Shown: positions 31,834 to 41,319, counted from the first letter of the stretch. The stretch is 52,392 nt of DNA from Anaeroplasma bactoclasticum (GCF_003550015.1 NZ_QXEV01000011.1:1-52392), one strand, 5' to 3'. The notes: generated by a model not told the origin, from the sequence alone. Numbers and translations are program-made.

Positions 31834-34540
31834 TACCACTTCTGAAAGAAGAGTATTAAATGATGAAGTTTTAAAACAATTTACAACCGAGGATATTGCA
31901 AAAATTCAGGCTGAATATGATGTAAATAAAGATGGCTTTCCTGCAATTATACCTCAAAAAAATAGATTAGGAAAAAATGTCGTATTAAGCTTTTATAAGG
32001 CTCAAATTAAAAGCTTAGATGGAAAGTTATTAGATGAAGAAGAAGCAACATTTGATATTTTAGACAACGAAGAGTTCAATGCAAATGATCCGTTAGCAAG
32101 AACAAAAGTAAAATATTTGAGTGCTTTATTCTCTGTTAATCGTTTTGTAGATGGTGGTGTATATTTCTATGGAAATTATTACACTAGAAAGATGACTCCA
32201 AAGTTTGCAAAAGTATTAACAAAAAGATTCATGGATAACTATTTCCATATTGAAGATGGAGATCTTATCTATGAATTTTTCGACAAGATGGATGGTGGTT
32301 ACCTTCCATATTGGCCACAAAAGAGTTATGAAGAAGGAAAAGAAGCAATCTTTTCTGCAGTAAATGCAACCGTTGTAAAGCTTGGAAATGAGACAAAATC
32401 TCCTTTAACCTTCAACTTTAATATTTTCGGAAACGAAACCTTTGATTTAACAAAGGATGGAAAGAGAATTGAAGTAATTAAATCTTTACTTGATTCAAAT
32501 ATGTTAGTTAGTGGCTTCTATTATAAAGGCCGTTTATTGCCTAATAAGTTAGATGATAAATTCAAATTATATATCGAAAAGACTTTTATTAGAAGAAACT
32601 TTACGGTTAATCAAAAGGAATTCTTATTATTGAATTTCTCTAAAGATAAGAAGACAAACTATCCATTGTTCTGGCCTAGAAAGGATAAGGATGGTCGTGC
32701 TATTAAAATTTCTGTATTAGATGCAGATGTATCTCTTATAGATGTAGATTCAAAATATGCAAGTTTTGATTTATACTGTGATGAACCTTTTGATTTAAAT
32801 AACGAAGAAAATAGAATTAAGTTTAATGTTATCCAGGGTATTTATTCTGATAAATCTATGCTTAGAGGTGCCTTATATTTTGATGGTATTTTAGTTACTG
32901 GAGAAATTAGCAAGGCAGATAGAGAATTTAGAAAGAATATTGTTGAAAGACAATACAAGTTCTATATTGATGATAATGAGGACTTCATAAGAATTAATAA
33001 GAATTTTACAATTGAAGACCGCTTCCAACTTCTAAATCTTACAAAGATTTATAATGATTATTATCCAAACAATATTGATTTAATTCCTAATAAGGATGCA
33101 ACTTATGATGCAAAAAATGAGAATTGCCCAATATTACGTTTTGATCGAGTTAATTTCGTAGATGAATATGGTAAGTTTGTATTAGAAAAAGAATTCTCAA
33201 TGGATATTAATTCTAATACAAAATATGCTGATGTTGCATCTTCTGAATTTGATATGCTACTTGAGGCAGTATTCACATTAGAGGTTAAGCTAAGAGGTGC
33301 AGTATACTTTAAAGGAAAGAATGTTGCACAAAAGAAGAAATCTCCAAGATATGAAGAATTATTATCCTTCTTGTCTGGCTTCTTACCAAGTGATTTACTT
33401 AAAAGATTAAACGAGAATAAGCATAAGGAATTCTATAAATATACTATTGATAAAAAGACTGGTATGTTAAAGTATTGGCCAACAGTAGATAAGGATGGTA
33501 AGGAAGTATTATTATCTGTTGTAAAAGCGGATATGTTCTTTGCAAATGGTAAAAGAGTTGTAAAGGCATGTAATTCCTTAAATTTTGATATTTATGTTGG
33601 AGAAACCTTTGGTCTAGTTGGAGAATCAGGTTCTGGAAAGACAACTATTTCACGTGCTATTTTAGGTGTTTATAACCTAACAAATGGTGCAATTTATTTT
33701 AGAGGTCGTTTAATATCTGGTAAGCAAACTGCTCAAGAATTAAAGAATAATAAGAAGAATATCCAGATGATTTTCCAAGATCCTGCTGCTTCATTAAATG
33801 AACGTGCAAATATTGACTATATCGTATCTGAAGGTTTATATAACTTCAAGTTATTCAAGAGTAAGGAAGAAAGATTGGATAAGGTTTCTAGAATGATGAA
33901 ATCTGTAGGATTACTACCAGAACATTTATCTAGATACCCTCATGAATTCTCAGGTGGACAGCGTCAGAGAATTGGTATTGCAAGAGCGCTTGTAATTGAG
34001 CCAGAATTAGTATTGGCAGACGAGCCAATTTCTGCGCTTGACGTATCTATTCGTGCTCAGGTATTAAATCTATTAAAGAAACTTCAAAATGAGAAGAGCT
34101 TAACTTATTTATTCATCGCGCACGATTTATCAATCATTCGTTATATTTCTGATCGTATTGCAGTTATGCACAATGGTCATATTGTTGAATTAGGTAAGGC
34201 AGAAGATATTTATTCTAATCCAATTCATCCATATACTCGTGCATTATTAACTGCTATTCCACAACCTGATCCAGATAGTAAGAATAAGAGAAAGAAACTT
34301 GTTTATAACAAGGCGGATTTAGATTATGATAAATGCAATTGGATTATGATTAAGCCAAATCATTATATTCTTTCTACTGAAGACCTTGCTCAAAAGTGGT
34401 TAAATAATGATATTGATAAGAAATATCTTATTGATGCAAAAGAGATTTTCTCTAATGTGAATTTAGAAAAAGCTGATACTTTAAAAGAAGAGGCAATTGA
34501 CGTTAAAGTAAATGAAAACGTCAAAGAAGAAAATGAATAA
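31826..34540 (+). CDS. oppF: OppF-type ATPase with four degenerate N-lobe repeats before the catalytic domain
   Basis: ATG 31826 follows GGAGGTGAT and gives 904 residues, nearly three times a normal OppF. The functional ATPase is only the C-terminal third: Walker A GESGSGKTT (599-607), Q-loop FQDPAASL, signature FSGGQRQR, Walker B LVLADEPISALD, switch IAHDLS. Before it lie four diverged copies of the ATPase N-lobe start. Each has a P-x2-3-P-x-K linker (IIPQK, YWPQK, FWPRKDKDG, LIPNKD; then YWPTVDKDG before the real domain), a beta strand and a G-x2-YF-x-G-like motif at residues 113, 232, 351, 494 and 624. None of the four has a Walker A. It energises peptide import with OppD; the role of the repeats is unknown. 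Confidence 0.9.
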   Translation: MNNTTSERRVLNDEVLKQFTTEDIAKIQAEYDVNKDGFPAIIPQKNRLGKNVVLSFYKAQIKSLDGKLLDEEEATFDILDNEEFNANDPLARTKVKYLSALFSVNRFVDGGVYFYGNYYTRKMTPKFAKVLTKRFMDNYFHIEDGDLIYEFFDKMDGGYLPYWPQKSYEEGKEAIFSAVNATVVKLGNETKSPLTFNFNIFGNETFDLTKDGKRIEVIKSLLDSNMLVSGFYYKGRLLPNKLDDKFKLYIEKTFIRRNFTVNQKEFLLLNFSKDKKTNYPLFWPRKDKDGRAIKISVLDADVSLIDVDSKYASFDLYCDEPFDLNNEENRIKFNVIQGIYSDKSMLRGALYFDGILVTGEISKADREFRKNIVERQYKFYIDDNEDFIRINKNFTIEDRFQLLNLTKIYNDYYPNNIDLIPNKDATYDAKNENCPILRFDRVNFVDEYGKFVLEKEFSMDINSNTKYADVASSEFDMLLEAVFTLEVKLRGAVYFKGKNVAQKKKSPRYEELLSFLSGFLPSDLLKRLNENKHKEFYKYTIDKKTGMLKYWPTVDKDGKEVLLSVVKADMFFANGKRVVKACNSLNFDIYVGETFGLVGESGSGKTTISRAILGVYNLTNGAIYFRGRLISGKQTAQELKNNKKNIQMIFQDPAASLNERANIDYIVSEGLYNFKLFKSKEERLDKVSRMMKSVGLLPEHLSRYPHEFSGGQRQRIGIARALVIEPELVLADEPISALDVSIRAQVLNLLKKLQNEKSLTYLFIAHDLSIIRYISDRIAVMHNGHIVELGKAEDIYSNPIHPYTRALLTAIPQPDPDSKNKRKKLVYNKADLDYDKCNWIMIKPNHYILSTEDLAQKWLNNDIDKKYLIDAKEIFSNVNLEKADTLKEEAIDVKVNENVKEENE

Positions 34541-34874
34541 TAATTACAAAAAGAAGCGAATATTAACAATAATTGTGTTTTCTTCAATTCTAATTATCAC
34601 TCCAATTATTATTGGAATTCCATTGGTTTTTGGATTAAATCGTAAAGAATTATTTGAAATAGTTTTTGTTGTTTTTGGCTTATTAGAATTATTAGCTGTT
34701 ATGATTATGTATCAATTTAAAGTGAGAAGATTATTTAAGACAGGCACAACAAACGAGGATTTTAAGAAAACTCCAAATTATAATAAGTATAACACAGCAA
34801 AATTAGTTTTATTATCTACAGCACTTGTTAATTTATTGTTATCTTTATTGTATTTTTATATATTCCTTGTATAA
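34533..34874 (+). CDS. Small three-helix membrane protein at the end of the opp operon
   Basis: I choose ATG 34533, which overlaps the oppF stop in ATGAATAA exactly as oppF overlaps oppD; an in-frame ATG at 34512 is the alternative. The 113-residue product has a basic start (NNNYKKKR), then three hydrophobic helices at about 11-32, 37-58 and 88-112. It is coupled to the peptide importer and may be an accessory subunit, but no family is recognised. Confidence 0.6.
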   Translation: MNNNYKKKRILTIIVFSSILIITPIIIGIPLVFGLNRKELFEIVFVVFGLLELLAVMIMYQFKVRRLFKTGTTNEDFKKTPNYNKYNTAKLVLLSTALVNLLLSLLYFYIFLV

Positions 34875-34924
34875 AATCTTATAATTTAGTATCTACCAAA
34901 TTGAATAAAAGTGGTAAAACGACT

Positions 34925-34956
34925 AAAAGGCATGTTTGATTACATGCCTTTTATGT
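34925..34956 (+). terminator. Terminator of the opp operon
   Basis: AAAAGGCATG / CATGCCTTTT with loop TTTGATTA, then TTAT. Confidence 0.75.
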
Positions 34957-35090
34957 AAGTTGAAGGCTTTTATAGCATAACAATTGTAAAACTCGGGTAA
35001 TAAATCACATACCCTAGATTTATCTAATAATTGTAAAAAGGCTGTGAGACCCAACTATTTAAAAGTTAGGTTTTTCACAGCCCCTTTTTT
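34957..35090. other. Structured intergenic segment ending in a bidirectional hairpin
   Basis: It contains two direct AATTGTAAAA copies (34982-34991 and 35030-35039), a GGGTA / TACCC hairpin between them, and a strong terminator-like hairpin: GGCTGTGA / TCACAGCC (35040-35047, 35075-35082) with an inner CCCAAC / GTTAGG stem, T-run after it and A-run before it. The last element can end the CYTH gene on the minus strand. Whether the whole is a small RNA is open. Confidence 0.5.
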
Positions 35091-35138
35091 GCATCTTTTT
35101 AAGAAAAACGTATAGGTTATTTGCCAACACGAAGTATC

Positions 35139-35681
35139 TTATTTTCTATTATCAAATGCTCTTTTGGATTTACGAATAGATTCAACATAAGTGATGTTAT
35201 GCTTTTCTAAGAAATGCTTAAATTCCTTTAAACCTTGCTTAACATCATCTACTTCAAATTCTATTTCATAATCTACTTTGCCATAATATACGCTCTTATC
35301 AAAGAAGATAGTACCAGATTTATAAGGGGCACTGCAGCGGTATGTTGTAAGCTCGGCTACCTTTTTTACAAAATAAGGTAAATCAATGATTCTAGCATCA
35401 AGTCCATTAGCTAAATAATCTAGGGCTTTATCCTTTGAAAGAAGAATATGAGTTTCATCTGCGCCCACATCCGCTCTAGTTTTTTTAGTTAGCTTGTAAT
35501 TGGAGCCCTTTTGGCGAATTCGAAGTACAGTTTTTTCTTTTAATAACTTTGTATCTTCTGTGTCAAAATAATGATTAATTTGCTCGAAAATATTATTTTC
35601 AAGGCCGAATTCCTTAACTAATTCGTGATATGTTTCTTCAGAAATAAAGGTTTTAAATTCAATTTCTTTATTAAGATACAT
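35139..35681 (-). CDS. CYTH-domain protein (YjbK-like triphosphate tunnel enzyme)
   Basis: Start taken at ATG 35681 (GGTGGT upstream), giving MYLNKEIEFKTF with the ExExK signature of the CYTH superfamily close to the N-terminus. The 180-residue protein has the expected alternating basic and acidic strands: TVLRIRQKGSNYKLTKK, KVDYEIEFEVDD and SIRKSKRAFDNRK. CYTH enzymes act on triphosphates (inorganic triphosphate, thiamine triphosphate) in a tunnel of Arg/Lys and metal-binding Glu. In B. subtilis yjbK lies near the NAD kinase gene; here it is divergent from it. Confidence 0.85.
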   Translation of the reverse strand: MYLNKEIEFKTFISEETYHELVKEFGLENNIFEQINHYFDTEDTKLLKEKTVLRIRQKGSNYKLTKKTRADVGADETHILLSKDKALDYLANGLDARIIDLPYFVKKVAELTTYRCSAPYKSGTIFFDKSVYYGKVDYEIEFEVDDVKQGLKEFKHFLEKHNITYVESIRKSKRAFDNRK

Positions 35682-35783
35682 ACATACCACCACCCTTCTT
35701 AAAAAAATTACTTATCTTATTATCTAATATTTGTAGAGAAAAATCAAGTATTATGGTAAAATAATACCTAAAGTGGTGATAAT

Positions 35784-36560
35784 ATGAAATATTGTATTTT
35801 AATCAAAAATGATGATCTATCAAAGGAATTAGCAGCATATATACGTAAGAATATTAAATATTCTTATGATGAAAATAACCCTGATATTACAATCGCTATT
35901 GGAGGGGATGGAACAATTTTACAAGCGTTCCATAAATATCCTTCTAGTGTTGTTTTTGGACTTCATACAGGGCATTTAGGATTCTTTGCAAATTATAATC
36001 CAGATACCATAGACTTATTAATTGAGGATATTAATAATCATCAATATAAAATTGATGAAATGGAGCTTTTATCCTGTAAGATAGAAGAAGCAAATGGAAA
36101 TACATATTATGCAGATTCAATTAATGAATCTACTATATTATCTCCAAAGAAGACATTAATTTTAGATGTTAAAATTGATGGAGAGCTTTTAGAAAAATAT
36201 AGAGGTACTGGTTTATGTGTATCTACAAATTATGGCTCTACAGGATATAATAAATCCTTACATGGAGCAGTTGTTGATCATGATTTAACAATTATGCAGC
36301 TATCTGAGGTTGCAAGTATTAATTCTAATGCATATAGATCCTTAGGCTCACCACTTATTTTATCAAGTAAAAAAAGCATTACCTTAGAGAGTGAAAATCC
36401 AATTGAGGTATCCGCCTCTGTAGATAATCTTTCTTATGATGTAAAAGAATTTAAAAAAGCTACATTCTTTTATCAGGGACATATGATGAAAATGGGGTAT
36501 CATACCCCTGAAGGATTCATCAAAAGAATTGCTAGAACCTTCATAGATTCGGGTAAATAA
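35784..36560 (+). CDS. nadK: NAD kinase
   Basis: The 258-residue protein has the defining GGDGT motif (AIGGDGTILQAFHKY), HTGHLGFFANY, the NES region (SINESTI) and GSTGYNKSLHGAVVDHDL. It phosphorylates NAD to NADP. The start at 35784 has GTGGTGATA upstream, a form used by several genes here. TGG-TAAAAT just upstream may be its -10. Divergent to the CYTH gene. Confidence 0.95.
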   Translation: MKYCILIKNDDLSKELAAYIRKNIKYSYDENNPDITIAIGGDGTILQAFHKYPSSVVFGLHTGHLGFFANYNPDTIDLLIEDINNHQYKIDEMELLSCKIEEANGNTYYADSINESTILSPKKTLILDVKIDGELLEKYRGTGLCVSTNYGSTGYNKSLHGAVVDHDLTIMQLSEVASINSNAYRSLGSPLILSSKKSITLESENPIEVSASVDNLSYDVKEFKKATFFYQGHMMKMGYHTPEGFIKRIARTFIDSGK

Positions 36561-36561
36561 G

Positions 36562-36575
36562 TGAAAGCATTTACA
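36562..36575 (+). promoter_or_regulatory. Weak cre-like site upstream of gap
   Basis: TGAAAGCATTTACA matches the CcpA consensus TGWAANCGNTNWCA except for A in place of the central G. That central base matters for CcpA, so this is only a candidate. Confidence 0.25.
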
Positions 36576-36608
36576 CCTTTTGATTTTAGTTGGCACACTA
36601 AAATATTA

Positions 36609-36637
36609 TTGCAAGGGGTTTACAAAAGTGATAAAAT
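36609..36637 (+). promoter_or_regulatory. gap promoter
   Basis: TTGCAA (36609-36614), 17-base spacer, TAAAAT (36632-36637) with TGA extension. Confidence 0.7.
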
Positions 36638-36678
36638 ATAAATTGCAAAAAACTATTATTTAGGAGGAATATATTATT

Positions 36679-37749
36679 ATGGCTGTTAAAGTCGCAATTA
36701 ATGGTTTTGGTCGTATTGGCCGTTTAGCATTCAGACAGATGTTTGGTGCAGAGGGTTATGAAGTTGTAGCAATCAACGATTTAACTTCTCCAAAGATGTT
36801 AGCTAACTTATTAAAGTATGATACTGCTCAGGGTGGTTATGCTGGTAAGATTGGTGAAAACTTACATACAGTATCTTCTAAGGAGCCAGTTTTAGCTGAA
36901 GATGGTAAGACTGTTGTTACTCCAGGTTCTATTACTGTTGATGGTAAGGAAATCACTATCTACGCTATGCCAAAGGCACAGGATTTACCTTGGGGTGCAT
37001 TAGATGTAGATGTTGTTTTAGAGTGTACAGGTTTCTATACTTCTAAGGCTAAGGCAGAAGCTCATATTGAAGCAGGTGCTAAGAAGGTTGTTATTTCTGC
37101 TCCAGCAGGAAAGGATTTACCTACAATCGTATTCGGTGTTAATGAGAAGACATTAACTCCAGCTGATACAGTTATTTCTGCAGCTTCTTGTACAACTAAC
37201 TGTTTAGCTCCTATGGCTGACGCTTTAAATAAGTATGCTCCAATCCAGTCTGGTATCATGTCTACAATTCATGCATACACTGGTGACCAGATGATTCTTG
37301 ATGGACCACACAGAAAGGGTGACTTACGTCGTGCTCGTGCTGGTGCAGCAAACATCGTTCCAAACTCTACAGGTGCTGCAAAGGCAATCGGTTTAGTTAT
37401 TCCTGAATTAAATGGTAAGCTAATCGGTTCTGCTCAGCGTGTTCCAGTTCCTACAGGATCTACTACAATCTTAACTGCAGTAGTAAAGGGCAAGGACGTT
37501 ACTGTTGAAGGCATCAATGCTGCTATGAAGGCTGCTGCAAATCAGTCTTTCGGTTACAACGAAGACCAGATCGTATCTTCTGACGTTATCGGTATGAGAT
37601 TTGGTTCTTTATTCGACGCTACTCAGACAATGGTTGCTCAGGTAGCTGAGGATACTTACCAGGTACAGGTTGTTTCTTGGTATGACAACGAGAACTCTTA
37701 TACAAGCCAGATGGTTCGTACAATCAAGTATTTCGCTGAATTAAAGTAA
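36679..37749 (+). CDS. gap: Glyceraldehyde-3-phosphate dehydrogenase
   Basis: The 356-residue enzyme starts [19 protein letters not shown] (NAD loop) and has the catalytic cysteine in [13 protein letters not shown], the [15 protein letters not shown] loop and [13 protein letters not shown]. It makes 1,3-bisphosphoglycerate in glycolysis. It is about 20 residues longer than typical, mainly from an insertion near residues 60-85 ([17 protein letters not shown]). AGGAGG precedes the start. Codon use is of the highly expressed type. It stands alone; the other glycolytic genes are not adjacent. Confidence 0.96.
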   Translation: MAVKVAINGFGRIGRLAFRQMFGAEGYEVVAINDLTSPKMLANLLKYDTAQGGYAGKIGENLHTVSSKEPVLAEDGKTVVTPGSITVDGKEITIYAMPKAQDLPWGALDVDVVLECTGFYTSKAKAEAHIEAGAKKVVISAPAGKDLPTIVFGVNEKTLTPADTVISAASCTTNCLAPMADALNKYAPIQSGIMSTIHAYTGDQMILDGPHRKGDLRRARAGAANIVPNSTGAAKAIGLVIPELNGKLIGSAQRVPVPTGSTTILTAVVKGKDVTVEGINAAMKAAANQSFGYNEDQIVSSDVIGMRFGSLFDATQTMVAQVAEDTYQVQVVSWYDNENSYTSQMVRTIKYFAELK

Positions 37750-37774
37750 TAATATTCTGATTTAATATAAGATT

Positions 37775-37801
37775 AGCCTGAAGAATTTCTTCAGGCTTTT
37801 C
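37775..37801 (+). terminator. Intrinsic terminator after gap
   Basis: AGCCTGAAGA / TCTTCAGGCT with a short loop, then TTTTCATTT. Confidence 0.85.
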
Positions 37802-37849
37802 ATTTGTCTTAAAAATAGATATAATATAAGCGAATTTTGGAGGTTTCCT

Positions 37850-38497
37850 ATGGAATGGATAGATTTTATTAACAAAGAAAAAAAACAAGACTATTTCATA
37901 AATCTTATGAAGAAGGTAGAAGAAGAATATAAGAATCATACTTGTTATCCTGAATATAAAAATATATTTCATGCATTTGAGGAAACTCCCCTTAATAATG
38001 TTAAAGTTGTTATTTTAGGCCAAGACCCATATCATGAGCCAAATCAGGCACATGGGCTTGCATTTTCTGTTTTATGTGATAAACTACCACCATCCTTAGT
38101 GAATATATATAAGGAGATGGAAAGTGATTTAGGTATAAAAATAAACCAAGATGGTAATTTAGATTATTTAGCTAAGCAAGGTGTTCTTTTATTAAATACT
38201 GTTTTAACTGTAAGAGAGCATGAAGCATTCTCTCATAAGAATTTTGGATGGGTAACTTTTACTGATCATGTTATTCAATTTTTAGATAGCTTAGATCAAC
38301 CAATGGTATTTATATTATGGGGAAGCCCAAGTCAAAAGAAGAAGGCTTTACTTAAAAATAAAAAGCATTTAATCATAGAATCTGCACATCCATCTCCACT
38401 TTCTGCATATCGTGGATTCTTTGGTTCAAAGCCTTTTTCGAAAACAAATGAGTACTTATACGAAAATAATTGCAATGAAATAGTTTGGTATAAGTAA
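37850..38497 (+). CDS. ung: Uracil-DNA glycosylase
   Basis: The 215-residue protein has the family-1 UDG active site VVILGQDPYHEPNQAHGLAFS with the catalytic Asp, LLLNTVLTV, FILWGSPSQKKK and the HPSPLSAYRGFFG DNA-intercalation loop. It removes uracil from DNA. GGAGG lies 7 bases before the ATG. Confidence 0.95.
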   Translation: MEWIDFINKEKKQDYFINLMKKVEEEYKNHTCYPEYKNIFHAFEETPLNNVKVVILGQDPYHEPNQAHGLAFSVLCDKLPPSLVNIYKEMESDLGIKINQDGNLDYLAKQGVLLLNTVLTVREHEAFSHKNFGWVTFTDHVIQFLDSLDQPMVFILWGSPSQKKKALLKNKKHLIIESAHPSPLSAYRGFFGSKPFSKTNEYLYENNCNEIVWYK

Positions 38498-38520
38498 AGA
38501 ATATCCTAAAATATTATTAG

Positions 38521-38547
38521 GGCTATCAATGGATAGCCTGTTTTTTA
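38521..38547 (+). terminator. Intrinsic terminator after ung
   Basis: GGCTATC / GATAGCC stem followed by TGTTTTTT. Confidence 0.82.
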
Positions 38548-38562
38548 TTTTATAAATTATCC

Positions 38563-38597
38563 TGTAAACGATTACAAAAATATGGAAATCGTTTACC
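38563..38597 (+). promoter_or_regulatory. Paired inverted cre-like operators upstream of adhE
   Basis: TGTAAACGATTACA (38563-38576) fits the catabolite-response consensus TGWAANCGNTNWCA at every position. A mirror-image half, GGAAATCGTTTACC (38584-38597), reads on the minus strand as a weaker cre. Together they form a 10-bp inverted repeat GTAAACGATT / AATCGTTTAC. The pair lies just upstream of the predicted -35, where CcpA usually activates. Confidence 0.65.
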
Positions 38598-38598
38598 C

Positions 38599-38627
38599 TT
38601 TTCAATTTGTAAAATTTCACGTATAAT
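38599..38627 (+). promoter_or_regulatory. adhE promoter
   Basis: TTTTCA (38599-38604), 17-base spacer, TATAAT (38622-38627). The operator pair ends two bases before the -35. Confidence 0.6.
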
Positions 38628-38685
38628 GAAAGTGAAATGACAGGTTAGTGATTTTAATATTTCTTATTTTACTTGGAGGATTAGA

Positions 38686-41310
38686 ATGGAAGAAAAAATC
38701 TTAACACCTCAAGAAGAGGTTGACGAGCTAGTTCAAAAGGGTTTAAAGGCTTTAGACGAATACGCTCATTTTACTCAAGAACAAATCGATTATATCGTTG
38801 CTAAGTGTTCTGTTGCTGCACTTGATAAGCATGGGGATCTTGCTAAAGCAGCAATTGAAGAAACTGGCCGTGGTGTATTTGAAGACAAAGCAACTAAGAA
38901 TCTATTTGCTTGTGAATATGTTACAAACAACATGAAGCGTTTAAAAACTGTTGGTGTTATCCGTGAGGATGATGTAACAGGTATGGTTGAGCTTGCAGAG
39001 CCAGTTGGTGTTGTAGCCGGTATTACTCCAGTTACAAACCCTACATCTACAGCAATCTTCAAATCATTAATTTGTATTAAGACTAGAAACCCAATTATCT
39101 TTGGTTTCCACCCAAGTGCACAGAAGTGCTCTGTTGAGGCTGCAAAGGTAGTTTATGAGGCTGCTATTGCTGCTGGTGCACCAAAGAATTGTATTCAGTG
39201 GATTGAACATCCTTCTATGGATGCAACAACTGCTTTAATGCAGCACCCAGGAGTTGCTACAATTTTAGCAACAGGCGGTAATGCTATGGTTCGCGCCGCT
39301 TATTCTTGTGGTAAGCCAGCTTTAGGTGTAGGTGCAGGTAACGTTCCAGCATATATGGAAAAGACTTGTAACATTCGCCAGGCTGTAAATGATATCGTAA
39401 TGTCTAAGGCATTCGATAATGGTATGATTTGTGCTTCTGAGCAGTCTGTTATTGTAGATCAGGAAATCTATGAAGAGACTAAAGAAGAATTCAAGAAGTT
39501 TGGTGTTTATTTTGCTTCTAAGGCTGAAAAGAAGAAGCTTGAAGCATTTATGTTTGGCGTAAATTCTAAGGAAGAAGTAGAAAACGCAAAATTAAATCCA
39601 GCAATCGTTGGTAAGTATGCTACATGGATTGCTGAACAGGCAGGCTTTGAGGTTCCAGCAAATACTGTAATTATCATGGTTGAATGTTCTACAATTGGTG
39701 TATCTGAACCATTAACTAGAGAAAAGCTTTCTCCAGTATTAGCTATGGTTAAGTCAACTTCTACACAGGAAGGCTTCGATTTAGCTAAGGCTTCTGTATG
39801 CTTCAATGGTTTAGGTCACTCTGCTGCAATTCATACAGCTAACCAGGAATTATGCACTAAGTTTGGTGATTATATTCCTGCAATTCGTATTATTTGTAAT
39901 TCACCTTCTACATTCGGTGGAATTGGTAATGTTTATAACTCATTCATTCCATCATTAACATTGGGCTGCGGTTCTTATGGTCACAACTCTGTTGCAGGTA
40001 ACGTAGGTCCATTAAACTTATTAAATATTAAGAAAGTAGGACGTAGAAGAAATAATATGCAGTGGTTTAAGATTCCATCTAAGATTTATTTTGAAAGAGA
40101 TGCCATCGAGTACTTACATCAGATGAAGGAAATGAAGAAGGCATTAATCGTTACTGACCGTTCACTTGTTGAACTTGGTTATGTACAAAAGATTATTGAT
40201 CAGTTACAGCTAAGAAGCCCACAGGTTCCATATCAGCTATTCTGTGATGTTGAACCAGATCCATCTATTCAAACAGTATTAAAGGGTGTTGAATTAATGA
40301 GATCCTTTGAACCAGATACAATCATTGCACTTGGTGGTGGTTCTTCTATGGATGCTGCTAAGGGTATTTGGTTATTCTATGAGCACCCAGATGTAAACTT
40401 CAATGACTTAAAGCAGAAGTTCATGGATATCCGTAAGAGAGCATTCCAGTATCCAGAATTAGGCAAGAAGGCTAAGTTAGTATGTATTCCTACAACATCT
40501 GGTACAGGTTCTGAGGTTACTCCATTCGCAGTTATCACAGATAAGGTTGAGCATAAGAAGTATCCATTAACAGACTACTCCTTAACTCCAACTGTAGCTA
40601 TCATCGACCCAGCATTCGTTATGAACCTACCTAGATCTATCGCTGCTGATACAGGTATGGACGTATTAACTCATGCACTTGAGGCATATGTATCTACACT
40701 TGCTTCTGATTTTACAGATGGTTTAGCTATTCAGGCTATTAAGCTAGTATTTAAGTATTTAGAGCGTTCTTATAAGAATGGTAAGAATGACCCTGAGGCT
40801 AGAGAGAAGATGCATAATGCTTCTACACTTGCTGGTATGGCATTCGCTAACGCATTCTTAGGTATGAACCACTCTATGGCTCATAAGGTTGGTGCTGAAT
40901 TCCATGTTCCTCATGGACGTGCTAACGCAATTCTATTACCTTACACAATTCGTTACAATGGTCAAAAGCCTCAGAAGCTTTCTACATGGCCAAAGTACAA
41001 CTACTACCGTGCAGATGAAAGATATGCTGAAATCGCTCAGATTTTAGGCCTTCCTGCATCTACAGTTGAAGAGGGTGTTGAATCCTTAGCTAAGGCAGTA
41101 GGTGATTTAGGTAGAAGAGTTGGTATCAAGATGAACTTCCAGTCTCAGGGTCTTGACCGTGAAACTTGGATGTCTCAGGTTGAAAAGCTTTCTTATTTAG
41201 CATATGAGGATCAGTGTTCTCCTGCAAACCCTAGAGTACCTATGGTTGAGGATATGCAGAAGATTTTACGAGATGCATATGACACAACTGAATTCTTAGA
41301 TAAAGAATAA
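38686..41310 (+). CDS. adhE: Bifunctional acetaldehyde-CoA/alcohol dehydrogenase AdhE
   Basis: The 874-residue fusion enzyme converts acetyl-CoA to acetaldehyde to ethanol. The N-terminal aldehyde dehydrogenase half (about 1-440) has GVVAGITPVTNPTS, GVGAGNVPAYM and the catalytic Cys in FDNGMICASEQS. A linker around VGRRRNNMQWFKIPSKIYF leads to the C-terminal iron alcohol dehydrogenase half, with GGGSSMDAAKGIW, PTTSGTGSEVTPF and the iron-binding GMNHSMAHKVGAEFHVPHGRA (two pieces: MNHSMAHKVG and FHVPHGRAN). It reoxidises NADH in anaerobic fermentation. Codon use is of the highly expressed type, and control by CcpA is likely from the operators upstream. Confidence 0.97.
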   Translation: MEEKILTPQEEVDELVQKGLKALDEYAHFTQEQIDYIVAKCSVAALDKHGDLAKAAIEETGRGVFEDKATKNLFACEYVTNNMKRLKTVGVIREDDVTGMVELAEPVGVVAGITPVTNPTSTAIFKSLICIKTRNPIIFGFHPSAQKCSVEAAKVVYEAAIAAGAPKNCIQWIEHPSMDATTALMQHPGVATILATGGNAMVRAAYSCGKPALGVGAGNVPAYMEKTCNIRQAVNDIVMSKAFDNGMICASEQSVIVDQEIYEETKEEFKKFGVYFASKAEKKKLEAFMFGVNSKEEVENAKLNPAIVGKYATWIAEQAGFEVPANTVIIMVECSTIGVSEPLTREKLSPVLAMVKSTSTQEGFDLAKASVCFNGLGHSAAIHTANQELCTKFGDYIPAIRIICNSPSTFGGIGNVYNSFIPSLTLGCGSYGHNSVAGNVGPLNLLNIKKVGRRRNNMQWFKIPSKIYFERDAIEYLHQMKEMKKALIVTDRSLVELGYVQKIIDQLQLRSPQVPYQLFCDVEPDPSIQTVLKGVELMRSFEPDTIIALGGGSSMDAAKGIWLFYEHPDVNFNDLKQKFMDIRKRAFQYPELGKKAKLVCIPTTSGTGSEVTPFAVITDKVEHKKYPLTDYSLTPTVAIIDPAFVMNLPRSIAADTGMDVLTHALEAYVSTLASDFTDGLAIQAIKLVFKYLERSYKNGKNDPEAREKMHNASTLAGMAFANAFLGMNHSMAHKVGAEFHVPHGRANAILLPYTIRYNGQKPQKLSTWPKYNYYRADERYAEIAQILGLPASTVEEGVESLAKAVGDLGRRVGIKMNFQSQGLDRETWMSQVEKLSYLAYEDQCSPANPRVPMVEDMQKILRDAYDTTEFLDKE

Positions 41311-41319
41311 TATGAATTT

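Noticed and set aside
36562-36575. Confident CcpA control of gap
   Set aside because: The central CG of cre is not kept (CA instead), so I list it only as a weak candidate.
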